In this document: one piece after another, positions 1 to 6,962 of the stretch
Layout of the letters: each line of letters opens with the position of its first letter
Position numbering within the stretch: the first letter of the stretch is position 1
From: Candidatus Latescibacterota bacterium
GTDB taxonomy: Bacteria > Latescibacterota > UBA2968 > UBA8231
Length of the DNA stretch: 10,703 nt
Reading direction: 5' to 3'
NCBI GenBank assembly: GCA_021295675.1
Contig: JAGWBY010000104.1
Location: 1-10,703, forward strand
Notes under the pieces: model-generated
The model's input: only the letters and a program-made list of their open reading frames with translations
Database searches by the model: none
Told to the model about the DNA's origin: nothing
Program-made: the position numbers and the translations under genes

Positions 1-510
1 GCTGGGTGTACTCAAAGGCATAGCGCAAGCAGCGCTCGACGCCCTTGCGGGTGTTGATCGATTCCTGCACCGCGATCTCGTCGGGCGTGCCCTTTTTGAG
101 GAAGCCACCAGAACCGGCGTACAGCCCCTCGGTGTTTTCCCGCACCACCACAAAGTCGATTTCCTCCGGCCCTTTGTCCTTAATCGGCGTCGGCACATTG
201 GGATAGAGCTTGACCGGGCGGAGGTTAATGTACTGGTCCAACTCAAAGCGCAGCCTCAGTAGAATGCCCTTTTCGAGGATACCCGGCTTCACGTCGGGGT
301 GGCCGATGGCCCCTAGGTAAATGGCATCGAACTGCCTAAAGTCGTCGGCAAGACCTCGCCGGTGCGCAAATAGCGGTCGCCGCCAAAGTCGAACTCCACG
401 GTCTCGTATTTGAATCCCTGCTTAGCAGCTACAGCGTCGAGTGCTTTCAAGCCCTCGACTACCACTTCAGGCCCTGTTCCGTCTCCGGGTATTACGGCGA
501 TTTTGTGCAA
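1..510 (-). pseudogene. leuB: 3-isopropylmalate dehydrogenase, frameshifted and cut by the window edge
   Basis: LeuB oxidatively decarboxylates 3-isopropylmalate to 2-ketoisocaproate with NAD+ in leucine synthesis. Translation starts at a TTG at 510 (HKIAVIPGDGTGPEVV) behind an AAGGAG site 8 bases upstream; this is the Rossmann-like N-terminus of the isocitrate/isopropylmalate dehydrogenase family. After GEVLP (about residue 53) the frame is lost and runs into TAG at 313-315. From base 346 the neighbouring frame continues without a stop to the window edge and gives clear LeuB sequence: FDAIYLGAIGHPDVKPG, the arginine-bearing LRLRFELDQYINLRP, and RENTEGLYAG. Against my memory of family members the junction also lacks about four residues, so a 13-base deletion fits better than loss of one base. 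No slippery heptamer is visible, so programmed frameshifting is unlikely. The rest of the gene lies outside the window. Family identity is secure; whether the break is biological or an assembly error is not. Confidence 0.87.
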
Positions 511-514
511 TTAT

Positions 515-763
515 TTATCTCCTTCTCTTCTCGTTCCAATTGGCAAAATAGCGCAGTCCTGTGACCGCGATTCTAACAGCGATATATAGCAACATCACGC
601 CGGCTGTGAGGATCAACATCACGAACACCAACCCTGTCGCGATTAGAATCGCGCATATAACAGTTGCCGCGACGAAAGCAAAAAACAGCAAGGCGGTCGT
701 CGGTATCAGCACCCGAGCTAATGGGTTGGTAACTTTCCGTCCGTTTATCTTAATGTGTCCCAC
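515..763 (-). CDS. small two-helix membrane protein between leuD and leuB
   Basis: This is an 82-aa protein of unrecognised family. It starts at GTG (763) with a strong AGAGGTGAG site about 5 bases upstream, 12 bases after the leuD stop, and its own stop lies just before the leuB ribosome binding site, so it is probably cotranscribed and coupled to both. Residues 1-16 are polar and basic. Residues about 17-68 are almost continuously hydrophobic, enough for two transmembrane helices with a tight turn near residue 43. The tail NWNEKRRR is strongly basic, so both ends are predicted to face the cytoplasm. No catalytic motif is visible. Its base composition is close to half AT, clearly lower in GC than leuA, leuC and leuD, which suggests later acquisition or relaxed selection. 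A role in branched-chain amino acid export or uptake would be pure guesswork. Confidence 0.72.
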   Translation of the reverse strand: MGHIKINGRKVTNPLARVLIPTTALLFFAFVAATVICAILIATGLVFVMLILTAGVMLLYIAVRIAVTGLRYFANWNEKRRR

Positions 764-775
764 TTCTCACCTCTT

Positions 776-1369
776 TCAGAACCCCGCCACGTACGGCAGC
801 TTCTGCGTGGTGCTCTCAATCTGGTCGCCGGCGTCCAAGAGCTGACCCAGCGAATCCCAACTCCCCTTGAGAAACTGCTCGCGCGGGCCGGCGGCGATAT
901 CGGCAGCGACTTGGCCGCCGGCCCAGCGCACCTGCCGCGCTCCGAGGTCAATGGCTACCTCCTGCGCCGGATCGCTCTCGACCGCAGCCATCAACGCCTG
1001 CATGTCCTCGGCTGCTACCCGCACACAGGGCAATCCCATGGCGATACAGTTGCCAAAGAAAATCTCGGCAAAGGACTCGGCGACAAAGCCCTTGATCCCC
1101 CAACGCATCAGAGCCTGCGGCGCGTGTTCGCGCGAGGATCCGCAACCGAAATTGGCATTGGCCAACAGGATCGACGCCCCTTGAAAGCGCGCTTGGTCAA
1201 AGGAATGGTCACCAGCCGCGCGATCGTCCTCAAAGGCATGCCCCCCCAAATTCTCAAAGGTCACCGTCCGCAAAAAGCGAGCCGGAATGATGCGGTCGGT
1301 ATCAATATCCGCTCCGCGCACCACCACGCCGCGGCCAGTTATCGTCTTAATCACACTCGAATTTTCCAT
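776..1369 (-). CDS. leuD: 3-isopropylmalate dehydratase small subunit
   Basis: This is the swivel-domain subunit of isopropylmalate isomerase, which with LeuC converts 2-isopropylmalate to 3-isopropylmalate in the cytoplasm. The protein is 197 aa, close to the roughly 200 aa of the bacterial (E. coli-like) LeuD and longer than the ~165-aa archaeal type. The N-terminal DIDTDRIIPARFL (residues 21-33) and the family signature NANFGCGSSREHAPQAL (71-87), followed by AESFAEIFFGNC, are intact. I chose the ATG at 1369, which has a GAGGAG site about 6 bases upstream. A longer in-frame start at 1405 would overlap the end of leuC and add an atypical 12-residue leader. The gene begins 13 bases after the leuC stop, the usual coupled arrangement for two subunits of one enzyme. 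Confidence 0.96.
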   Translation of the reverse strand: MENSSVIKTITGRGVVVRGADIDTDRIIPARFLRTVTFENLGGHAFEDDRAAGDHSFDQARFQGASILLANANFGCGSSREHAPQALMRWGIKGFVAESFAEIFFGNCIAMGLPCVRVAAEDMQALMAAVESDPAQEVAIDLGARQVRWAGGQVAADIAAGPREQFLKGSWDSLGQLLDAGDQIESTTQKLPYVAGF

Positions 1370-1382
1370 GGTATCTCCTCCT

Positions 1383-2780
1383 CTATCCCACCAATTCCCG
1401 CACATCCGCCACCTCGCCCGCCACCGCCGCCGCGGCGACCATCGCCGGACTCATCAGCAGGGTGCGGCCGGTGGGACTGCCCTGACGGCCTTTGAAATTG
1501 CGGTTGGACGACGAGGCACACAGTTCGCGCCCTTGCAATTTGTCGGGATTCATCGCCAAGCACATGGAGCAACCCGCTCCCCGCCACTGAAACCCGGCCT
1601 CTGCAAAGATCTCGTGCAGACCCTCGGCCTCGGCTGCGGCCCGCACCTGCTGCGACCCAGGCACCACGAGGGCGCGGACGCCAGAGGCTACCTTGCGCCC
1701 GCGAGCAACCCGGGCTGCCTCGCGCAAATCCGAGAGCCGACCGTTAGTACAAGAGCCGATAAATGCCACATCTACTTTGGTCCCGGCGATCCTCTGCCCC
1801 GGCTCAAAATCCATGTACTCGAAAGCTTCCTGAACGGTGGAGCGATCAGAGTCGGCAAAAGCGTCCAGGTCAGGCAAGGCCTGGTCAACGCCGACCGATT
1901 GGCCTGGAGTAATGCCCCACGTCACAGTCGGGCCGATCTCGCGACCATCTATTTGGACTAGGTCGTCGTACTCGGCATCTGCATCCGAGGCCATGGACTC
2001 CCACCACTCGACCGCAGACCCAAAGTTGCGCGGCGCATGAGGTCGCCCATTGAGATAGTCGTACGTCGTCTGATCGGGATTGACGTACCCGACCCGAGCA
2101 CCGCCCTCAATCGACATGTTGCACACCGTCATCCGCTCTTCGATAGACATAGACTCAATGACTGAGCCGCCGTACTCATAGCCGTAGCCGACGCCGCCAT
2201 TGACCCCAAGCAGACCGATGACGTGCAAGATGACGTCCTTGGCGTACACCCCTTCGCTCAGCGCACCGTTAACTTCGATCCGCCGCACCTTGAGCGGGTC
2301 CATGGCCAAGCACTGCGTGGCGAGCACGTCGCGGACTTGGCTGGTGCCAATGCCAAAGGCCACCGCGCCAAAGGCTCCGTGCGTCGAAGTGTGGCTGTCG
2401 CCGCAGGCAATGGTCATGCCCGGCTGAGTCAAGCCCAGTTCCGGGCCGATGACGTGGACCACCCCTTGGCGCTGATCGTCGATGTTAAAAAGCGGGATCT
2501 CGAACTCGGCGGCATTCTGTTCGATCGCGTCCATCATCTCCTCGGCCAAGTCATCGACAAAAGGCCGCTGCACCAAGTCCGTGGGCACAATGTGATCCAC
2601 GGTGGCAAAGGTGCGCTGCGGGAAACGGACGGTAAGGCCGCGCTCCCGCAGCATCTCAAAGGCCTGGGGACTGGTCACCTCATGGACCAAATGCAGGCCA
2701 ACGAACAACTGCGTCTGCCCAGAGGGCAACTCGCGCACGGTGTGCGCATCCCAAACCTTGTGCAACAGGGTCTTACCCAT
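1383..2780 (-). CDS. leuC: 3-isopropylmalate dehydratase large subunit
   Basis: This is the catalytic aconitase-superfamily subunit that binds the [4Fe-4S] cluster and partners LeuD. The protein is 465 aa, matching the roughly 466 aa of E. coli LeuC. Three cluster cysteines are present: one in [11 protein letters not shown] (about C344) and two in [11 protein letters not shown] (about C404 and C407). Other family landmarks are [20 protein letters not shown] (about 126-145) and [19 protein letters not shown] near the C-terminus. The ATG at 2780 is preferred because it is spaced 8 bases from an AGGAG site. An in-frame TTG two codons upstream (2786) lies only about two bases after the same site. 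A 70-base gap separates it from the leuA stop, the longest gap downstream of leuA, but no clear terminator is seen in it. Confidence 0.96.
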   Translation of the reverse strand: MGKTLLHKVWDAHTVRELPSGQTQLFVGLHLVHEVTSPQAFEMLRERGLTVRFPQRTFATVDHIVPTDLVQRPFVDDLAEEMMDAIEQNAAEFEIPLFNIDDQRQGVVHVIGPELGLTQPGMTIACGDSHTSTHGAFGAVAFGIGTSQVRDVLATQCLAMDPLKVRRIEVNGALSEGVYAKDVILHVIGLLGVNGGVGYGYEYGGSVIESMSIEERMTVCNMSIEGGARVGYVNPDQTTYDYLNGRPHAPRNFGSAVEWWESMASDADAEYDDLVQIDGREIGPTVTWGITPGQSVGVDQALPDLDAFADSDRSTVQEAFEYMDFEPGQRIAGTKVDVAFIGSCTNGRLSDLREAARVARGRKVASGVRALVVPGSQQVRAAAEAEGLHEIFAEAGFQWRGAGCSMCLAMNPDKLQGRELCASSSNRNFKGRQGSPTGRTLLMSPAMVAAAAVAGEVADVRELVG

Positions 2781-2850
2781 CTCCAAATCTCCTCTACACG
2801 GTCATTCTGCGGTTTTCTTTGGGCCAGACGATTCAACTCGTCGCCATCGA

Positions 2851-4404
2851 TCAAATTTGCTCGTTCACAAGCGTCTTCTGTGCCAAGCGGTTCAGCGCGT
2901 CGATATAGGCCTTGGCGCTGGCCTCGATAACGTCGGTCGAAACGCCCCGGCCCCGCGCCTGTTCTCCACCTCTCGACAGGTGTACCGTCACCTCGCCCAG
3001 TGCTTGGCTGCCGGAAGTGATCGCACGAATGGCATAATCGTCCAGTTGGATATCTTTATCTTCTTGTGGATGGCTAGCGAGAGCTCGGTTAATGGCCTCA
3101 TAAACAGCGTCCACCGGCCCGTCGCCCTGAGCCGATCCCTCCACAGGCTCGCCACCGGCGATGATCAAACGCACCGTCGCCGAGGGCACGGCTCCGGTGC
3201 AGCTAACCGCGTGCAGATGTTTCAACTCGTAATAGGCTATCCCCTCGCCGGGGTCGTCGAGGAAGATCTCGATCAGATCCTCGTCGAAGATCTCCTTCTT
3301 CTTGTCGGCCAGTTCCAAGAACTTCTCATAGACCTTGTCCAGCTTCGCCTGATCCAGCTCGTAGCCCAAGACCTCCAGCCGATGGCGCAAAGCAGCGCGT
3401 CCCGAGCGCGCCGTTAGCACGATCTCGGTGGCTTCCAGCCCCACATCTTTCGGATCCATGATCTCAAAAGTGTCGCGCTGCTTGAGCACGCCGTCCTGGT
3501 GGATACCCGAGCTATGAGCAAAGGCGTTGGCACCGACGATCGCCTTGTTGGGCTGGACCGCGATCCCCATCAAGCGGCTAACTAGCCGGCTGGTGGAAAC
3601 AATTTCCTCGGTGACCACTTCAGTATCAAAGCCGAAGTAGTTCTGGCGCGTCTTTAGCGCCATGACGATCTCCTCCAGCGAGGTATTGCCGGCTCGCTCG
3701 CCCAAGCCGTTGATCGTGCATTCGGCTTGGCGCGCGCCTTTTTTAATCGCGGAGAGGGTATTGGGTACCGCCATGCCCAGATCGTCGTGGCAATGGACGC
3801 TGATGATGGCGTCTCCACTGTTGGGCACCTCGGCGATAATCCGCGCGATCATTTCCCCGAATTCTTCGGGCACGGCATAGCCGACCGTGTCGGGGATATT
3901 GATCGTCGTCGCCCCTGCCGCGATGGTCGCCGCGATGATCTCGTAGAGGTAGTTAGGCTCCGTGCGAGTGGCGTCCAAAGGCGAGAACTCGACATCGTCA
4001 CAGTACGACTTGGCCTGCTCCACCGACTCCACCGCCATTTTTAGCACCTCTTCCCGGTCCTTGCGCAATTGGCCCGCGAGTTGAATATCCGATGTGCCGA
4101 TAAAGGTGTGGATCCGCGGCCGGGATGCGTCCTGGAGGGCCGCACCCGCTCGCTCAACGTCCTTGGGCACGGCGCGGGCCAACCCACAGATTATCGGCCC
4201 TTCGACTTCCTGCCCAATGCGGCGCACGGCCTCAAAGTCCTCGTTGGAGGACACCGGAAAGCCGGCCTCGATAACATCGACCTTCAGCCGCGCCAACTGG
4301 TAGGCGACTTCCAGCTTCTCTCTAGCCGTCAGCGAGGCACCGGGCGTTTGCTCGGCGTCCCGCAGCGTGGTGTCGAAAATATATACGCGATTTGCATCAG
4401 CCAT
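2851..4404 (-). CDS. leuA: 2-isopropylmalate synthase
   Basis: LeuA condenses acetyl-CoA with 2-ketoisovalerate, the committed step of leucine synthesis and normally the point of leucine feedback inhibition. The protein is 517 aa, the length of the full bacterial type 1 enzyme. An HMGL-like TIM barrel (about 8-275) carries FDTTLRD, the metal-binding HCHDDLGMAVPNTL (H204 and H206) and GERAGNTSLEEIVMAL. It is followed by HSSGIHQDGVLK and a C-terminal LeuA dimer/allosteric domain (about 385-510, with SCTGAVPSATVRLI), so leucine regulation is probably retained. The first signature reads LRDAEQ (A17), where LRDGEQ is the rule in this family. The ATG at 4404 is the only sensible start; its own Shine-Dalgarno is mediocre (AGGGA, about 10 bases away). 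That start is overlapped by the stop of a small upstream ORF with a far stronger site, so coupled translation is plausible. Confidence 0.96.
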   Translation of the reverse strand: MADANRVYIFDTTLRDAEQTPGASLTAREKLEVAYQLARLKVDVIEAGFPVSSNEDFEAVRRIGQEVEGPIICGLARAVPKDVERAGAALQDASRPRIHTFIGTSDIQLAGQLRKDREEVLKMAVESVEQAKSYCDDVEFSPLDATRTEPNYLYEIIAATIAAGATTINIPDTVGYAVPEEFGEMIARIIAEVPNSGDAIISVHCHDDLGMAVPNTLSAIKKGARQAECTINGLGERAGNTSLEEIVMALKTRQNYFGFDTEVVTEEIVSTSRLVSRLMGIAVQPNKAIVGANAFAHSSGIHQDGVLKQRDTFEIMDPKDVGLEATEIVLTARSGRAALRHRLEVLGYELDQAKLDKVYEKFLELADKKKEIFDEDLIEIFLDDPGEGIAYYELKHLHAVSCTGAVPSATVRLIIAGGEPVEGSAQGDGPVDAVYEAINRALASHPQEDKDIQLDDYAIRAITSGSQALGEVTVHLSRGGEQARGRGVSTDVIEASAKAYIDALNRLAQKTLVNEQI

Positions 4405-4531
4405 GATGTGTCTTCCCTAGGCTGGTCGGATGAGGTGGTACAAGCGGCAGACGGTCCCCTCCAGCCGTGTAGAGACCGCCTACCGATCTAAGGTCGGGGT
4501 CGGAACTCAACTCGCTAAGTAGGGGTTCCAT
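4397..4531 (-). CDS. 44-aa small ORF overlapping the leuA start
   Basis: This short ORF fills the gap between ilvC and leuA. It begins at ATG 4531, 33 bases after the ilvC stop, and ends at TGA 4399-4397 inside the second and third codons of leuA, an 8-base overlap. The peptide begins MEPLLSELSSDPDL and ends SLGKTHHG. It is rich in leucine, glycine and proline, has no hydrophobic helix, and has no known motif that I recognise. Support for translation is the AGGAGGTGA site 5 bases upstream, the best in the window, and the stop placement that would deliver ribosomes to the leuA start. It has eight leucines out of 44, but they are scattered, so it does not look like a classical attenuation leader with a run of leucine codons. 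It may be a coupling ORF or a real microprotein. Translation is inferred, not shown. Confidence 0.5.
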   Translation of the reverse strand: MEPLLSELSSDPDLRSVGGLYTAGGDRLPLVPPHPTSLGKTHHG

Positions 4532-4536
4532 CGCGC

Positions 4537-4545
4537 TCACCTCCT
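4537..4545 (-). promoter_or_regulatory. near-consensus Shine-Dalgarno of the small ORF
   Basis: On the minus strand these nine bases read AGGAGGTGA, a full complement of the usual 16S rRNA 3' end, placed 5 bases before the ATG at 4531. It is stronger than the site of leuA itself and is the main reason for calling the small ORF upstream of leuA. Confidence 0.7.
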
Positions 4546-4564
4546 CTCAAGATTTGCCTATTTG

Positions 4565-5557
4565 TTATTTGTCGTCCAGCCAACTCATCATCGCGCGCAG
4601 CTGGGTGCCGACAGTCTCGATCAGGTGCTCGGAATCGCGGCGCTTGACCGCATTGTACACCGGGCGACCCACTTGGTTTTCGGCCAGCCATTCCCGCGCA
4701 AAGTGGCCGTTTTGCACGTCGGCGAGAATCTGCTTCATTTCCGCTCGCGTCTGCTCGGTTATCACCCGCCGCCCGCGCGTCAAGTCGCCAAACTCCGCGG
4801 TATCCGAAATCGACGAGCGCATGTTAGCGATGCCGCCCTCGTAGATCAGATCGACGATCAGCTTGACCTCGTGCAGACACTCGAAATAAGCGACCTCGGG
4901 CTGATAGCCAGCCTCGACGAGCGTGTCAAACCCCGCGCGGATCAGTTCGGTCAGACCGCCGCACAGCACCACCTGCTCGCCGAACAAGTCGGTCTCCGTC
5001 TCCTCGCGGAAGGTCGTTTCAATAACTCCGGCCCGGCCGCAGCCAATCCCCTTGGCATAGGCCAAGCCGACTTCGTGCGCGCGGCCAGTGGCATCTTGGT
5101 ACACAGCCAACAGGCCCGGCACGCCACCCCCCTGCTGGTACACGCGGCGCACCAAGTGCCCTGGCCCTTTGGGCGCGACCATGAACACATCGACATCGGC
5201 CGGCGGCACTACCTGCCCAAAGTGGATGTTAAACCCGTGGGCAAAGGCGAGGGCATTGCCCGCTTCGAGATTGGGACGGATATCGGCTTCGTACACAGCC
5301 TTCTGGACCTCGTCGTTGATCAGGATCACCACGATATCGCCCCGCTTGCTGGCCTCGGCCACGTCGGCTACCTCCAGCCCGGCGGCCTCGGCTTCAGCGC
5401 GCCGCTGGCTACCCGCGCGCAAGCCCACCACCACCTTGACGCCGCTCTCCGCCAAATTGAGCGAATGGGCGTGGCCCTGGCTGCCGTAGCCGATGACGGC
5501 CACGGTCTTGTCCGAGAGCAGGTCGAGATTGGCGTCGTTGTCGTAGTACATCTGCAT
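4565..5557 (-). CDS. ilvC: ketol-acid reductoisomerase, class I
   Basis: IlvC isomerises and reduces acetolactate and acetohydroxybutyrate to the dihydroxy-acids on the way to valine, leucine and isoleucine, using Mg2+ and NAD(P)H. The 330-aa length fits the short class I enzymes. The N-terminal Rossmann domain has [13 protein letters not shown] (23-35). The C-terminal knotted helical domain has the metal and substrate residues D190 and E194 (DLFGEQ), E226 and E230 (ECLHEVK) and S251 ([11 protein letters not shown]). H107 (FAHGFN) and K130 (APKGPGH) are also present. The cofactor-phosphate loop reads LRAGSQRR, with arginine at position 52 where NADPH enzymes commonly have serine. ILINDEVQ replaces the more usual ILLPDEVQ. 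ATG 5557 is preceded by AAGGAG at 7 bases; a second in-frame ATG lies two codons in. It appears to be the first gene of the operon. Confidence 0.97.
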   Translation of the reverse strand: MQMYYDNDANLDLLSDKTVAVIGYGSQGHAHSLNLAESGVKVVVGLRAGSQRRAEAEAAGLEVADVAEASKRGDIVVILINDEVQKAVYEADIRPNLEAGNALAFAHGFNIHFGQVVPPADVDVFMVAPKGPGHLVRRVYQQGGGVPGLLAVYQDATGRAHEVGLAYAKGIGCGRAGVIETTFREETETDLFGEQVVLCGGLTELIRAGFDTLVEAGYQPEVAYFECLHEVKLIVDLIYEGGIANMRSSISDTAEFGDLTRGRRVITEQTRAEMKQILADVQNGHFAREWLAENQVGRPVYNAVKRRDSEHLIETVGTQLRAMMSWLDDK

Positions 5558-5912
5558 AAAAATTCTCCTTCACTGAGGGCGTTGAGATTGTTTGATAGAC
5601 ATAGTTAGATGACAGCCGGCTCGTTGCAGCGGCTTCGTCCGTTAATTGGGTTGTTGAAAATGGAACGAGGGGCGAAGCCTACTTGACCGGCCGGCCAATA
5701 ATAAGCGCCCACACTGGCGTCGGGCGGAAAATACGCGGGAACTGGAACGGCGCGCTCATTGTCATTAAACCTAAGTAATCCAAGAAGTTAGCTTTCAATA
5801 CGATAAAAATTTCAATATATGGCTCGCCAAAGGGAATGTCAAGCGAAGTGGCGCAATCGCCCATCCTGCCCCAATTTACCTCACACATTGAATCCCAACC
5901 GCGCAATCCCCT
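5558..5912. promoter_or_regulatory. divergent intergenic region: control region for ilvC-leu and the acyltransferase gene
   Basis: This 355-base gap lies between divergently transcribed genes, so promoters for both directions are expected here. A distinctly AT-rich stretch at about 5760-5822 stands out from the GC-rich surroundings. It holds an 8-base direct repeat TTTCAATA at 5793-5800 and 5810-5817, 17 bases apart. Read on the minus strand each copy contains TTGAAA, a possible -35 box for the ilvC direction, but no good -10 box sits at the right distance. On the plus strand TATATG at 5816 is a weak -10 candidate for the acyltransferase gene. No T-box, leader peptide with branched-chain codons or clear attenuator was found. 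The promoter role rests mainly on position. Confidence 0.4.
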
Positions 5913-6896
5913 GTGGCCGACACCTTTGAAATCCGCCTCGTCGCCGACGACACTGCTTGGGACGCCTTCGTCCGCCAAGCCGTAGGCGGCACTGCATTTT
6001 CCACCAGCGCGTGGCTCCGCTGTGCTGCGGCCGCCACCGGCGGTCAAGTAAACCGCCTCGGCTGCTACCGCAACGACCACCTCGTCGCCGGCCTCAGCGG
6101 CCTAGCCCGTCGGCGCATGGGCCTCTACCGCCTCGAAACCCCAGAGTTGACGCCCTACACCGGTCTGCTCCTCGCCCCGGTCGCTGGCAAAGGACCAGCC
6201 AAAGCCGAAGCAGCCCAACACCGCGCTTGCACGCACCTGACGAACCATCTCGCCAAGCACTACGACCGCGTCTTCCTAACCCACTCACCGGCCATCGCCG
6301 ATGTGCGCCCCTTCACTTGGCAGGGCTGGGACGCGCACCTGCGCTATACCTATCGGCTGCCGCTCGGCGACAGCAACGCACTCTGGGAGCGAGTCGAGCG
6401 CCGCACGCGCACTGCCATTCGCAAGGCTGAAAAACTCGGCTATCAACTGCGGCCCACCAGCGATGTCGCGCTGTTTCGGCGGCAGTACGAAGCCATCTAC
6501 GCCAATCAAGCCGACGGCCCCCCAATCGCCGCGGCCTTGGCCGAACGCTTTGTTGCCGCAGCTTTAGCGGCCGGCCTAGCCCAAGCGTACGAAATCGCCT
6601 CCCCGGACGGACCAGCCGCGGTCGTCGCCTTTGTCGAAGGCTTCGACACCACTTATGCCTGGACCGCAGGAGCCGATCCCGCTTACAACCACACGGGGGC
6701 CATCTCGCTGTTGTACTGGCAGTATTGGGACACAGTCGCCCACCAGTACTTTGACTTCGTCGGTGCTAACATGCCGAGCATCGCCTTTTTCAAGCGCGGC
6801 TTTGGCTGCGACCTCGTGCCGTACTACGCAGTGGAGGGATACAAGAGTGGGTGGGTCAAACGCGCTTTTGGCCTCCGCCGAGCTTTGCGCGGCTGA
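5913..6896 (+). CDS. FemAB/BioF2-like GNAT acyltransferase
   Basis: This 327-aa protein resembles the double-GNAT group that includes FemX/FemAB aminoacyl-tRNA-dependent peptidoglycan bridge enzymes and the BioF2-like acetyltransferase domain (Acetyltransf_6). Such proteins often modify cell-wall or exopolysaccharide precursors. The second GNAT half is the clear part: RRTRTAIRKAEKLGY (163-177), then TGAISLLYWQYWDTVA (261-276) and the diagnostic tail VGANMPSIAFFKRGFGCDL (283-301) followed by VPYYAVEGY. There is no signal peptide or membrane helix, so it is predicted cytoplasmic. The start is a GTG at 5913; an in-frame TGA at 5889 limits extension and no clear Shine-Dalgarno precedes it, so the start is uncertain. 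The gene stands alone, divergent from ilvC and convergent with the Rpn-like gene. Its last 138 bases are duplicated at 8155-8292. The exact substrate cannot be read from sequence. Confidence 0.82.
   Translation: MADTFEIRLVADDTAWDAFVRQAVGGTAFSTSAWLRCAAAATGGQVNRLGCYRNDHLVAGLSGLARRRMGLYRLETPELTPYTGLLLAPVAGKGPAKAEAAQHRACTHLTNHLAKHYDRVFLTHSPAIADVRPFTWQGWDAHLRYTYRLPLGDSNALWERVERRTRTAIRKAEKLGYQLRPTSDVALFRRQYEAIYANQADGPPIAAALAERFVAAALAAGLAQAYEIASPDGPAAVVAFVEGFDTTYAWTAGADPAYNHTGAISLLYWQYWDTVAHQYFDFVGANMPSIAFFKRGFGCDLVPYYAVEGYKSGWVKRAFGLRRALRG
6759..6896 (+). repeat. direct repeat copy A (3' end of the acyltransferase gene)
   Basis: These 138 bases encode residues 283-327 and the stop of the FemAB-like protein. 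They match 8155-8292 in the same orientation with 10 differences by hand count (about 93% identity). The offset between the copies is 1,396 bases, and the whole Rpn-like gene lies between them. Confidence 0.93.
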
Positions 6897-6906
6897 CGAG
6901 GAGAGA

Positions 6907-6942
6907 CGACGGCCCAAGCTCTGCGGTGGGATAGGGCCGTCG
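6907..6942. terminator. GC-rich hairpin between convergent genes
   Basis: A perfect 9-bp inverted repeat, CGACGGCCC at 6907-6915 and GGGCCGTCG at 6934-6942, encloses an 18-base loop in the 66-base gap between two convergent stop codons. The position and stability fit a bidirectional transcription terminator. Neither side has a run of T after the stem, so classical intrinsic termination is not demonstrated. Confidence 0.5.
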
Positions 6943-6962
6943 CGAGGTGGGCAGCGATTGGG

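Noticed and set aside
340..352. Programmed ribosomal frameshift in leuB
   Set aside because: There is no slippery heptamer, stimulatory hairpin or internal Shine-Dalgarno near the junction, and residues are missing there as well, so a deletion is simpler.
755..1495. 246-codon open frame on the plus strand opposite leuD and the end of leuC
   Set aside because: It is a shadow of leuD/leuC, with a low-complexity proline/arginine-rich end and no ribosome binding site or family resemblance.
2223..3417. Overlapping plus-strand frames of 235 and 271 codons opposite leuC and leuA
   Set aside because: Both lie antisense to genes with intact motifs and give no recognisable protein sequence.
5570..5602. 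Ten-codon ORF (MSIKQSQRPQ) just upstream of ilvC as a possible attenuation leader
   Set aside because: It has no Shine-Dalgarno site, contains only one isoleucine and no leucine or valine codons, and no terminator/antiterminator pair follows.
4562..5608. 348-codon open frame on the plus strand opposite ilvC
   Set aside because: It mirrors a fully convincing ilvC on the other strand. Its translation is rich in His, Arg, Gln and Leu with no recognisable domain, typical of antisense frames in GC-rich DNA.
5679..6080. 133-codon minus-strand frame between ilvC and the acyltransferase gene
   Set aside because: It covers the 5' end of the acyltransferase gene in antisense and continues into AT-rich intergenic DNA. 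Its product has no motif and no ribosome binding site was seen.
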